IMG/VR virus record: IMGVR_UViG_3300022074_000044
Location: 1-57,259 of that record
Source: a virus
DNA: 57,259 bases
Strand: one strand, 5' to 3'
The translations under genes and the position numbers were made by a program. Under the pieces are notes generated by a model that worked only from the letters and a program-made list of their open reading frames with translations, was not told the DNA's origin and made no database searches. Shown one piece after another: positions 38,801-48,900 of this stretch (the stretch's first letter is position 1; every line of letters starts with the position of its first letter).

Positions 38801-41800
38801 CAAATCATGAGTTCCAATACTCATAGTCATAACACCCACAGAAGGTGTGTAGTCCGCTCCAGATACTGTGTAATCCACTCTAGTGGTAATACCAGCAAAG
38901 ACCTCAAAAGTGTCTGTTGTCTTGTTTGAGATGGGTATCCAACTATCACTGATTGGATCTGTAGATCTTGGATAGTATTTGGTTGATGTAAATGCGTCTA
39001 ATGAACACTTCCAACCAATAGAACCATCTGCAATTTTAACCTGATCGCCATTTGAGAAACCATGACTAGGAATAGTCACAGTCATAATACCCACAATTGG
39101 GTTGTAATTTGCAGTTGTGATTGAATGTTGACTAGGCCCAGATAAACCATGATTCGCAATAGTCAAAACTAGTGAACCAGTGCTAGGAGTATAGTCAGCA
39201 TTTGTTGGAGTGGTTGTTCCACCACCAACTACAGTAATACCATTGGGAGTTGTTTTTGCAGGGACAAAGGTGTGTGCATAATCACCACCAACCTTGATTG
39301 TTTTCTCTTTAGAACTTACATAAGTGTGTGCATAGTCTCCACCAGAGAATGTTGATGTTGCAGTTGCACTGTAGAAAGCATGTAAGAAAGGTCCTCCAGT
39401 TAGTAAAGCACCTTCGGTTGCACGAACAAAAGTATGGTCATAATCACCACCATATATCAACGCACCGTTGATTGCCTCTTCAAATCTATGAACATATTGA
39501 TTCTTAACACGAGATATACCAACATCTATTGCAAGTGCAGTGCCAGCATAACCTGTGATAGGAAGTGAAGTATCATATGCAGTTGACCTACTTCTTGGAT
39601 AGTAATGATCTCTTGCACCATTGTCTATAGCACAGGTAAATGCAAGACCAGATAGTATCACATCTTTACCTACCTTGTACCCATGAGGTGCGGCAGTGGT
39701 TACAGTTAGAACTCCAGTTATGTTATCATATAATGCACTAGAAACTCCTAGTGCAGGGTCATAGTCGCAAGTAAAGGCAATACCAGAAAGTATTACACAA
39801 TCATCTTCTGTCAGATTGTGATTCTTTCTTGTAGTGATGGTTGCAATACCAGATGTTTCATCATACTCAACATGACCAACTTGAACGGAAGGAGCACTTG
39901 TGAATGTAACTGCAACACCAGTAACATTAACAAAGTCATCAGTTTCTAAACCATGACCATCAAAAGGTATGAACGAACCAACTCCAGCAGCTGCAGTGTG
40001 TATACCTGTTGTGGTCATTGCAGCACCAATATTCACACTAAAGTTAAATGCACTTATGATTCCTGTAACACCAAAATATCTTTGTGAATCTGATGGGAAT
40101 GTAATATCACCAATGCCTGTTTGGAATTGGATACCAGATAATTTAACAACATTTGCAGTTGTCAATCCATGAGCAGTGTTACAACTGATTGTTGCAATAC
40201 CAGAGAATGACTCATAAATTACTTCTCCAATGTCAATTGATGCACCAGTTGTTTGACCTATTGCAGTAACAGTGGTGATTCCCTCAGAAGGAGTGTCACT
40301 GAGGTATTGGATAGTTCTAGGTGCAAAGAAACCAGTTCCACCTTCTACAATACTAAAGTCTGTTATGATACCAGCTTCTGCTCTGTTTACTACACCACCA
40401 GTAACATACTGATGAGCAAATGTGGAGATACCAACAAACGTTCTGAATGTATTTGCAGTGTGACCACTTAATACATCAAAACCAGTTACGTTTCTACCTT
40501 CTAAGATTGCAGTGTCAACGCCTGCTTGCACCAATCCCCCGCTAACATAGGTTAATGGTTGCGTACTAACACCACAATCTATTAATACGTTAAGATTATC
40601 AATGACATCTACAATTGGATATGCGTCTTCTCTGAAAGTAAATGTAGATATTCCTTCGGTAACTTGAACCTGTTTTATAAGTAAATTTCTACTTCTATTT
40701 CTTCCTGTTCCAATATAATGACCACCTGTTACACCAATAGTTGTAATACCAGTGATATAGTCGTATCCAAAGGTATTGATATTCCTTAATGCTGATACTG
40801 GGGTGAATGTGAATCCAGCACCTGTGACTCTTACCCTATCACCTTCTACAAATCCATGAGAGTTGGCTGTAAAAGTACAGATACCAGCAATGTGGTTGTA
40901 ATCTGCTGTAGAAATTGCAACTGCACTACCAGCTGATGTTCCTAAAACTGCACCGATACTTGCACCATATCCCTGAGAAGATCTTACAGTAATTTCTGGT
41001 AACTCTCTATATCCTTGTCCCTTTCCTGTTAATTGAATAGTCTCAAGACTACCAGTTGATCCTACACCTACTCTTGCAGAAGCTTTAATTGGTAAGTAGT
41101 ATCCAGCACCTGTTTGTAGACCCACTTTATTGATTCTACCAGCTCTAGGAACTCCACTTAAAAAGTTAATCTTATTATCATCTGCATCAATTACTTCAAA
41201 ATCTAAGCCAGGAGTTTGAACAACATTATTGATTAATATGAATGGATTATTATTGATGTCTACGCCTGTGTTGACACTATTGTAAAGAGCAGTAACTACA
41301 CCTAAGTTTTCTGTTAGTGTAAATTGTGTGCCTGCAATACCTGTAAATTCTAAGGATATATCATCAAGAATTACGTTTTTATCTTTCTCATCAAATGGAT
41401 CTAATTTTCTAGAGAATAATCTACCAGAGAAAGAAGAACTTGTTTTTAATCCAGCAGGTCCTGCATTACCATAAGGTGCATCTGTAAAGAATATATTATC
41501 GTCTACAATATTGTAATCACCAGAAAATATTGAAGAAAGTCCAGTGCCATGACTTGTAGCAATACTACCAAAAGCACCTCTCTCCACAACAACCTGTGAA
41601 CTAGTGGTTGTACTGAATACTGGGTAATACCCAACACCAGAGTTAAAGATAATAACCTGAGATATTGTGCCGACACCACTGATTATAGGGTAAAACACAC
41701 CTTCTGTTTGAGGTGTTGCTGTACCTTCAATAGTAATCTTTGGGGGGTCTGTTTTAGCATACCCTGACCCACCGTCTAAAACTTCAATTTGGCTAACACC

Positions 41801-41863
41801 ATACGATGAATTAAAAGACGGTCTGAATAGAGCTCCTTCTCCTGGCGTTTCTCTAGTAGACAT
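32870..41863 (-). CDS. Giant repeat-containing virion protein with YPR modules and a beta-propeller-like region (2997 aa)
   Basis: This 2997-residue protein has several layers. Residues 20-300 contain G-x-GY modules. About 750-870 holds short GGDY-x-HTFV repeats. About 730-1960 holds twelve ~90-residue modules with the pattern (F/W/Y)-x-C-x2-D-x6-H/K-x-YPR-x2-DP-(x)n-TINVG(V/I)ST. Around 2430-2735 are F-x-AVG-x-GG-x-I-x-x-S-x-D-x-W repeats like Ycf48/BNR propeller blades. A GG-x-GY module follows near 2774. No signal or membrane segments are visible. It is likely a long tail fibre or baseplate appendage; the repeats are probably trimeric beta modules. It follows the 340-residue protein by seven bases. 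Similar YPR modules occur in the 11308-15762 fibre. Confidence 0.8.
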   Translation of the reverse strand: MSTRETPGEGALFRPSFNSSYGVSQIEVLDGGSGYAKTDPPKITIEGTATPQTEGVFYPIISGVGTISQVIIFNSGVGYYPVFSTTTSSQVVVERGAFGSIATSHGTGLSSIFSGDYNIVDDNIFFTDAPYGNAGPAGLKTSSSFSGRLFSRKLDPFDEKDKNVILDDISLEFTGIAGTQFTLTENLGVVTALYNSVNTGVDINNNPFILINNVVQTPGLDFEVIDADDNKINFLSGVPRAGRINKVGLQTGAGYYLPIKASARVGVGSTGSLETIQLTGKGQGYRELPEITVRSSQGYGASIGAVLGTSAGSAVAISTADYNHIAGICTFTANSHGFVEGDRVRVTGAGFTFTPVSALRNINTFGYDYITGITTIGVTGGHYIGTGRNRSRNLLIKQVQVTEGISTFTFREDAYPIVDVIDNLNVLIDCGVSTQPLTYVSGGLVQAGVDTAILEGRNVTGFDVLSGHTANTFRTFVGISTFAHQYVTGGVVNRAEAGIITDFSIVEGGTGFFAPRTIQYLSDTPSEGITTVTAIGQTTGASIDIGEVIYESFSGIATISCNTAHGLTTANVVKLSGIQFQTGIGDITFPSDSQRYFGVTGIISAFNFSVNIGAAMTTTGIHTAAAGVGSFIPFDGHGLETDDFVNVTGVAVTFTSAPSVQVGHVEYDETSGIATITTRKNHNLTEDDCVILSGIAFTCDYDPALGVSSALYDNITGVLTVTTAAPHGYKVGKDVILSGLAFTCAIDNGARDHYYPRSRSTAYDTSLPITGYAGTALAIDVGISRVKNQYVHRFEEAINGALIYGGDYDHTFVRATEGALLTGGPFLHAFYSATATSTFSGGDYAHTYVSSKEKTIKVGGDYAHTFVPAKTTPNGITVVGGGTTTPTNADYTPSTGSLVLTIANHGLSGPSQHSITTANYNPIVGIMTVTIPSHGFSNGDQVKIADGSIGWKCSLDAFTSTKYYPRSTDPISDSWIPISNKTTDTFEVFAGITTRVDYTVSGADYTPSVGVMTMSIGTHDLMTGQSIKFRPNSLGFTCTADQNTVTKYYPRTKDPTYNTAVPITGVAGTTITVNAGISTIVKYNIRFADYTPASGIMTVSVERLHNFQVGESIKFKPGSIVFKCEQDGYQTNHFYPRTSDPYYDKPVEIVGSAGTTFTVDVGSTGGANIYQFVPNQGVAVEAVISGGDYPYSLSGIGTDAVITGGGDYTPYVFVSANTNGVERPSTQIQIAEGALTFKCAKDNYATEHAYPRNTDPAYNTNLGIVSATTNTFEVRVGVSTIEERSISTSTYNAGTGELVLNVGAGHSYINESAHTISTATYNASTGVLEPTIANHGFVSGEYVKFDLESITFKCDKDGYTADKAYPRYSDPYLNEWLPIYNVGVNTFSVFVGVSTIVNTHWFQSATTGGLKKARDTVGINTASINFTCARDNFATEHAYPRPDDPIGGNVSVGIGSTSATTITINVGVSTIVNSAITTAAYTASTGIMTVFSNVHGFNGALDDKIVTFATYDAGSGIMTVTSANHGLTTGNRVTFKRDSIRFRCQMDQRKTIKSYPRRKDPSDQQWLSVTTVDLDKFSVNVGTSPLVYHSPTSGSYDPFTGLMTVDIGSHTLQKGTSVKLKTNGFKFTCALDNHASFHYYPRKSGISGPDPAYNTAVKITSTTDTTITLDVGKSSNQSAHIFVSANANSVISGGNYIHTFENADLDSMLVARDTIGLATDSYTWRCSQDNYATDHTYPRITDPIHNVEVGIVTSTIDTFTINVGITSRIKFNVTNATYDPNSGLVTMTTDSSHGLSTTTAIGLATNGFVYTCDMDQNATEHAYPRTTDPAHNTSLYPISVTSNNVVVNVGVSTRVEYNINHADYHESIGIMTMFLPSVHGITTAAGVGRNVKLKTEGILFSCSQDNYATKQFYPKGGDPYYNGSLITRVINNTQIETQVGPSTTPSFYNSGGKIQGVILAPRLRNNSLSGQDFAAGGTFVDKIIDSKTYVVNVGISTVDHNYARAGISQQGKRIASSIEKGFSGFDVIEKLDAARFRINAGVTTEKALFKRGGRLDKPVYLDIAAPNPYFNTGLEYVSGSTGLGTDAVVDFRINVDGNISEFNLTEEGIAYKVDDVLTVSGIATDPRVGVNTEFTLKVQELENDKFSGFYPGQFILFDDIAPFFNDIRKKFTLSVTTSGVTEILSLKTLPGSDMDISNNIFIYINDILQTPISSYTFKGSRVIFTEAPKANSKCSVFYFRGSKRDVETVEPVASVKPGDIVRINENRLDPLDTDQFDRTTKRIVASDVLETFSYNSIGVNTAQDAERPLSWEKQRKDQVLSGVLIPKSRPALKSRVLPTTRIIKNVGQLDDSFYVNNAFPVFNAIDKLIQSERNIQIFEDLTIQPGIITSLVSTSSSISSLTISDGGTGYANLTNPTVAISSALIGRKDPISAWEFDAITGITSAVEFRAITKEDPYVAVGASSFYINTKSGTFWERGRIGFGGTITFNGVGVGNSGTSDVHIMAVGDFGSMARAVSIGNSISTWTAIDLLEQRQIPAIGQVQTLDSTYEGNFQDTIWEGTRNTWVSVGAGGSIFTAVGLTTAAAFSQYSGTFQQLNAVCYGQSEFIAVGNGGVILASTDGTGWGDKTSNTNFDLNDIIYDGNRFIVVGDSGTIGISTNKNFWQPWSQQLPAGTQHPATFDFAKIKFFDNLYIGISTVGQLYYSFDLANWNLRTISHPNQIRDLVDTPYGDFSSRRVITVGSGTTTFYADPVINRATATASVTAGVITSVSITDGGFGYEVGSNPPVIVEADRTKKEDIFSVNAVGDFGDIVGINTWLPGTAGVLPRLAFTLKSQYNDNSNLGYGYSSLNALGVEYTGLQKGDFFTIYDSSLVVGHALTGITTSSGSNQPVGMVTSGDYLGGVFRVEEVTVGDAISGLATVTCAFLPGPTPYGNNTIQVGLGVTSNMDTFWGKYSWGKFFGYQNRGAGNPTNFLVNTMNGNVGLSTAAVVSRTKPLT
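36050..39720 (-). repeat. Array of twelve YPR modules in a coding region
   Basis: Twelve degenerate ~250-270-base direct repeats, visible at protein level as C-x2-D-x6-(H/K)-x-YPR/YPK-x2-DP followed by a NVG(V/I)ST strand. The copies are too diverged for a simple DNA repeat but keep frame and spacing. The last copy reads YPK instead of YPR. Confidence 0.85.
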
Positions 41864-41870
41864 TTATTCC

Positions 41871-42893
41871 TTAAATGATGTTAATAGAACTACTGCAATA
41901 GACTCTGGTAACTCCAGTGCTATCACGGACGATACTAAACGTGAGTATATCGTCATTTGCAGTGGAAGGCGGAGGATTACCACCGACCCATTTTACTCCA
42001 GTTGCAATAGGAGAACCGTTTACTGTACATGAATCACCATAAGTATATCCGATTCCAGCATTGTTGATGATAGTTACTGTGGTTGCCTTACTGTTTTGAC
42101 CACTGACATTTGTAAATGCCCATGAAGTAACTGATGTAGATAGTCCACCCAACACAACAGATCCCTGCGAAACGTCAACTGTGAATGTACCACCAGCACT
42201 TACACTAAACGTATCACTAAAGTTTCCTAAGACCTTCTCTGTAATGTCGGAGTTGAAGTTTACCTGATCCATCAGGGTACTTGCACCACTGACTAAAATA
42301 TCACCCTGTACATCTAATCGACATGTAGGAGCGGTAGAACCAATACCAGTATATGCCTCATTAGTAACAACGAATGACTTAGAATCAGTTACTGCTGCAT
42401 CGGATACTCGTAATCCTTGTCCATTACCTTTAGCAACTGCCCAAATAGTTGGTCTTTCATTCGAGAATGATGCAACTTCTAGTTGTGAAGTAGGTAACGA
42501 TGTTCCAATGCCGACCATACCGTCTGCTTTGATTCTGAACATTGTTGTTGCAGTTCCAACCTCAATAGGGCCATCTGCAATCGCACCAGGCTGTTGAATT
42601 GTAATCTTACCAACATCTGCATAACTTGTTGTAACAACACCAGATGTATTGATATCAATGTTATCTGTAACACTGGATGCAAGACCAGCAAGAACAGAGG
42701 TTGATGCAATACCACAGTTAGTGGAATACCCAGCAGTGCTAGCAAAAGAAACAAAACTTACAAGGTTAGTACCATCTCCGAAAATATCATATATCTCGTT
42801 AAAGTTATTATTAATCTTAATAGTCCCTGCCAATAGGGTATCGCCCGTCCCATCATTAGGAGCCGAACCTGTACTAATCCCTTGTTTAGACAT
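41871..42893 (-). CDS. Putative fibre/structural protein (340 aa)
   Basis: The N-terminus GISTGSAPNDGTGDTLLAG, followed by KINNNFNEIYDIFGDG, is a leader common to T4-like marine phage fibre proteins. Then come beta-helix-like segments (VGIGTSLPTSQLEV, LDVQGDILVSG) similar to the region preceding chaperone/intramolecular fibre domains, and a C-terminal beta domain ending RDSTGVTRVYCSSSINII. A clean TATAAATA lies 22 bases upstream of ATG. It starts the unit that continues into the 2997-residue protein. Its role as a fibre subunit is inferred. Confidence 0.7.
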   Translation of the reverse strand: MSKQGISTGSAPNDGTGDTLLAGTIKINNNFNEIYDIFGDGTNLVSFVSFASTAGYSTNCGIASTSVLAGLASSVTDNIDINTSGVVTTSYADVGKITIQQPGAIADGPIEVGTATTMFRIKADGMVGIGTSLPTSQLEVASFSNERPTIWAVAKGNGQGLRVSDAAVTDSKSFVVTNEAYTGIGSTAPTCRLDVQGDILVSGASTLMDQVNFNSDITEKVLGNFSDTFSVSAGGTFTVDVSQGSVVLGGLSTSVTSWAFTNVSGQNSKATTVTIINNAGIGYTYGDSCTVNGSPIATGVKWVGGNPPPSTANDDILTFSIVRDSTGVTRVYCSSSINII

Positions 42894-42914
42894 TACTTAA
42901 AAACGTTTTTTCTT

Positions 42915-42922
42915 TATTTATA
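42915..42922 (-). promoter_or_regulatory. T4 late-type promoter motif TATAAATA
   Basis: Perfect late box in the 30-base gap after the gp7-like gene; 22 bases before the ATG at 42893. Confidence 0.75.
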
Positions 42923-42923
42923 G

Positions 42924-45900
42924 TTAATATGGAGGGTTATCATCCATAGTGACACTTGTATCGTCAATTCTAATAACAGAAGAGTTAGCTCTGTTGGTAT
43001 CATAGTAGAAAGCAGTAGCTACTGTATTTCTAGCAATAGCGGTCTTTGCCTGTGCAAATGTAGTGTCACCAATTTGTTTTACCTTCAGTAATTCATCATC
43101 TAATTTAATAATATCACCTTTGGTTATAGAACCTAAACCAACTGAGACATTCACCCCTTGGTCTGATTCACTAACTGAGTCAGCTATAACCACATTTAAC
43201 TTCTTGTTCTTAATAGGAGTTTGAATAATATTGTCAATCAAAATCAAAGCCTGTTTATTTGGATCTTGAACTTTAAGAACATGAGTTCCAGTTCCCAAAC
43301 TAGTAAATGTAAATGGAAGTGAAGTTGAGAATCCAGATATTCTGAATTTAACATCATCTAATTTTTGAACGAACAATTCATCAGGCATAACACTTGTTCC
43401 ACACTCCACAGGAGTTAATTCAATATTGTTGCCTGGGGTAGCACCACCGATGTATGTGCCTGCAATGGATATTGTGTTTGTAACAGCATATCCAGTTCCA
43501 CCAGTCACGACTTCAACAGTAGAAATATCTAAGTTAGCATCTCTAGTAACATTGAATGTTGCACCACTACCACCACCATTATTTGTCGATGGAACATTAG
43601 AATATGTACCTTGACTTCCGATTCTTGATCCTGTTGTTTTAGTAACAGGGAATAACAAATCATTAGCTGGTGATGCACCACCAAGGAATGTACCAGCAAT
43701 ACCTACAGTATCACCAACAATGTAACCACCTCCACCAACAGTTAGAGTTATTGCAGTTGATATACATTGACCTGTAGTTGGATCAAAGTCAAACTTAACT
43801 TGGAATCTAGCACCAGTTCCAGTTGTGGTAAAGCCTGGAACACCACCTTCTGCATTTCCAAATCCATATAATCTAAAGATTGAGCCTGGAGGATTCTCTG
43901 TTACAGCAATTCCTGTTACTGGGCCTGGAATTTGTTGGTTATATCCATTTTCAAATAGTGAACTTCCACCCACACCAGCAGTTACAACAGACATAACAAT
44001 GTCCTTATCTCCTGTAGTATGAGATGTAGTTGCAATACCAATCTTAGTACCACCCTGAGTATCTAATTTTACAGCCTGTCCAGTCTGGAAGTTATGATTC
44101 TGAATACTGAGTAAGTTAAGTCCAAGATCAACATTAGCAGTTGCAGCTGCATTGTATGTTTTCTTGAATACAGGTTCACCACCAACTGTAAGTCCGAACT
44201 GTTTACTACCAACCAGTGTTCCTGTTCTATCGTGTGATCCATTGAAACCAGAGGAAATATCATCAAGATTCAAAACCTTGTTGGTCTTGTTCATAATGAA
44301 ACTCTTAATGGGTCTACCTTCTGGGAAGAATATTCTTTGTACAGATCCATCTGGTAATGCGTCATCTTCAGTTACCATGGCAAAGTTATCTCTCTTACCC
44401 ATGTATATCTCATTATCGATATTGAGGATGAGATCAACTTTAGTATCTACTGCCTGAACCTTCATGTTAGTAGACTTAGCGATTCCTACAGTAGCAGTAT
44501 TAGCAATAGGATCACTCTCTATGATGAGATCCGAGAACTCTAAGAAACCTGATGGGTGAACAATAGATCTTACAGGTTCTTTCCATGTGGTATATGGTAA
44601 CTTACTCTTGATTGAATATGAGAACTTCTGGAAGTAGAAGTTGTCGGATAGTCTTTGGCTGAAGTCATTAAGAATACCGACATTCATGTCGTTCTTAGAA
44701 ACTTTGTCTCTAGTAGATCCTAGTGTAGTTCTAACACTAAATCTGTTTACATCTCTTACACGACCATTCAACTTAGATATCTGACCGAATAGATTATCTC
44801 CAGATCTTAGAGTTCCTATTGTATCTCTCAATCTAAGTTGACTGATATTGACATTCCAACCATTCTCAGCAACAAATCCTTCAAACTTAGATGATGTTAC
44901 TTTTTCACCAGATAAGAACTTAGCATCATTGATGATTGTCATATTGAACTTCGCCATATCGTTGAAGTTGACAATAGAACCTAATGTAAAGTCATCATCA
45001 TATGTACCTAATGTGACAGTAGAAATGCCAGGAGCATTTTCCATACTGAACGTGACAGTGGCATTTGAAGTGCTTACACCAGTGACATCATAGAATGAGA
45101 AGTCATAATCGGCAGAGTTAAAGTTACCCTGTCCAGCAAGAATTGAATCTGGTTTAAGTCTGCAATTCTCAACAAATACTTTATCACCTATAGCAAATGG
45201 TAACTTAGTTTCTGTAGATCCAAATCCAGTAGTTACTGGAATATTGAACTGTGCATCCAAAAGAAGTTCAACTGTGACATCTGTACCACTATGAGATACG
45301 GCATCAATGTCATAACCATTGGAGTTATTAGTTGTAATAATACTAAGTGGTTCACTGAACTCAAAAGCATTTTGAATAATATCAACTTTATCTACAGATC
45401 CACCTGATACAGTTGCAGAAATTTGTACACTGTCATTACCACGAACTGCAAGTGTAGGAGCTTGATTGTACCTTGTACCACCGTCTACCACTTGGATCTC
45501 ATCCATTCGTGCAATACCACTTACGTCAACAATGGCAGGGACACTTAGGAATGGTAGAAGTGTAGGATCAGTTGGATAATCAAATCCATCTTTAATCCTT
45601 TCTATAATATCAATCTTACCAATATCAGGAGATGAAACTTTTACAATAGCATCTTGACCCTGTGTGCTTGCAAAACCAATAACTCTAGGTAGGATAGTAT
45701 ATCCCTTGCCTGGGAAATTGATCTTAGTAGAGTTGATAGGCCCTCTTGCATTTGAAGACTGAGTACTATATGTGATTGTACTTACACCAGCTCTTGATAT
45801 AACTTTTTGTGGTTCAAGAGGTTTTTCTATTAGGTTGAAACTGAATGAAGTATCACTAGACTTAATAATCGAGTGATCTGTCTTAAGAACAACATCCTTG

Positions 45901-48900
45901 AAAGTAATGTTATTTCTACCAGTAACTTCTGCATCAGATGTTCCATATAACTTTCTAGCATCAGAAGGAACAACAGGAGTTAAATTATAGAATGATTTAC
46001 TTGGCCAACCAGTTGTTCTGATAGTTACTGTGGCATCTACATTTCCAGAAATACCATCTCTAGAAATATTGAATCCAGTATCGTTTGTACCGTTGACATC
46101 AAGTTTTTCTCTGAATGATGAATCTTCAAAGAAGTCAAGTCTCATATCCAATAGACTTTGATCAGATACATCAAATGTAACTGTATTACCACTAGTGAAC
46201 TCTAGAGGTGGATTGATCTTAGCAAGGTAACTTAAATTATTAGCAGATGCTTCAGTTACAGTAGATATCGATACTATGTTAGCCTCAAGTACATCTGACT
46301 TGTACTTACATAGTTTGATTGCATCAGTGTTTAATCTAAGAACAAAGTATGTCTCATTATTCACCAAACCAGCAATTGTATTTCCGCCATTGTAAAATAC
46401 AACCTTATCACCACTTTGTAGAGATTCATCTGGTATTGTAATTTCAGTCAAGTCTGATGAGAAGGCAGATACCGCAAATCCTATTTTACCTGTGGTAACT
46501 TTAGCAAGAACTGGATCATATCTTATTTCAGTTGTTTCGGTTGATTGTGGTATAGCATCTAGTGTTACTATGTCACCAGTTAGCAATCCGTGAGCAGAAG
46601 TAAGTCCTACATCACCAAAGAACCTTTCTACCTTTGTAGTTACTTTGGGGAAGTTAGTAGTAAAGGATTGTGCAAACCCAGAGTTGGATGCTACTTCGTA
46701 GAACCATATTGCATCTCCAGTTGTAGGAATACCAGTAGTTGATAATCCAATGAAGTCTGGTTCAAAATTTATTGCATATACGTCACTCTGATCAATAAGA
46801 ACTTCTGTACCAACACCAGATGTTGCACCAGCAGATACCTTCGCCCATACAAGTGAAGTTCCACCAATACCCATGTTATAAGTCAATTTCTGGCCAGTAA
46901 AGAAGGTATGATCTTTAATGTAAATTCTCTGTTGAGGAACGAACCTATTCTCAACTGTTTGTACTGTGCTTAATCCAGTAAGAGGTAAAGTATAGTGTGT
47001 TCCAGTAGAACCAACACCAACTGTCTGTTGAGGGTTGAAGAAGACGACTTTGTTCTCAAAAGTAAATCTGGTTATGGTTGAGAAACCAACTGGGAAAGTA
47101 AACTTGGTTGGTTTTAAATTAACGTTGTTTGTTCCAGCCGCATGAGTCATTGCAGCACCAACAAAGTTTTCTCTGTTTACAAACAGTCTATTGAACTGAG
47201 AATCAATGGCGGTGATAGTAAGTGACTCAGTTCCAATTCCAATGATGTCATTTGTTTCAAATCCTGTTACATCAGTAACAAAGATAGAAGTGTTTACACC
47301 AGTTGCAGTTACATTGTCTAAGTACTGAGAAAGACCAACTGATCTTTGTTTAACATTGACTTTCTTAGGTCCGTTGAACTCTGCAAAGGAAGAAGTGCTA
47401 ATACCACTAAGAATTAGTGTTTCTTGATCTGCAACTCCATGTGGAAAACTTGTAATACCAGTAATAGTGTTTTTTGTCTTTACAATCTCTGTATTAGCGA
47501 AAGTAGAGACTCCGATCTGCACTGAGGTGACAGGTTTACCTAAAACAGATCCAACTACGATATTTGCTCCGCTTCCATTGGTTCCTGTGTTGTCTAGAGT
47601 CAATGTATCGTCAACTTTGTATCCATCACCTCTAGAGAAGATAGTTACAGAAGAAATACCAGAACTCTTAGTCTTGATGACTTCAAATTCTTGTTTTAGG
47701 GCATCTTTAACATCGTCAATCAATTCATAGTCAGAATTACCAAATGAGAGAGAATATGGAGCTACGTTTCTTGTAAGTTCTCTAGATGATATGTCAATAT
47801 CCTGATTGAAGAAAGTTACGAAGTTTTCTTCGATAGGAGTGTCTTTAAATGAACCACCAAGCAGATATGGGAATTTTGGTTTAGCAACACCACTAGAATC
47901 AACATCTACACTGTAGAAGTAAGCATATACACCATCTGGGTACTGTGGAGTCACACAATAACGTCCACCATGCACGTCTAGGTCGCCTGAGTTGTCAAAA
48001 AGGTAATCATTGGTAAAGTATCCAAAAGCAAAGCCAGGTGGTCTTAAACCTGATCTAAGAGTCGTATCAAGAATGTATCCTGACTGCAATCTCTTGATTG
48101 CCCCTCCTGTTGCGTTCTGATATCCATAAGGACCGTAAATTGGGTTGCCGTCATAAGCAAATCCAAGTATAGGTGAGTGGAAAGCGTTTGGTGTCTCTAA
48201 ATTAGCAGAGTCAATGTTGTCTCCAAGTTGGAATCTAAGTTTTTGTGGAGGATAGATACCAATTGTCTGTAATTGGAAAGCAGGGTTCGTACTTGGCTTG
48301 GTAAGTAGAGAATCTTCGTTACTGATGATGGCATCATTCTTCTGAACTTGGTTTATCTTCCACTCTTTTACATCTGCTATGAATTTAGCAGATTTACCTC
48401 TGTTTTGTAAAGTTAGAGTTGTATCACTTGCGTTGTAATTGATACCACCGTCAAGAATAGTAACACCACTAATTTTGTCTCCAGTAATGATTGGTTTTAC
48501 GTCTGCAAAGCTACCAGTAGGACTTGTGATGATAATATCGGAGTCTTCACGGTATCCTTTACCAGAGGCGAGTATCTGAACATCTACTATCGATCCATCA
48601 ATGATGATTGGCTTCAAAAGAGCGTTAAAGACAACAGTTGAGATACCAACATCGGGTCTTCTATGGAAATCCATGATATTAGTACAACCATAACCAATAC
48701 CACCTTCTTCTAGGTAAACACTCTCAATACTTCCCAACACTAGAGGGTCAAGCTCAGGTTTGATGATAGTTGTGCTACCAATAGCAGATAAACTTTCTAC
48801 GTTTACTACTATAGGAGGATATTTTATAGTATGTTTTCCAGATCCGATTCCACGAATTACGACTGATTTATTTTTGTTATAATTCTTTAAATTTCTTTGT

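Noticed and set aside
36050-39720. Regular repeats as a CRISPR array
   Set aside because: The repeats are degenerate, ~250-270 bases long and keep one reading frame; there are no short identical repeats with unique spacers or cas genes.
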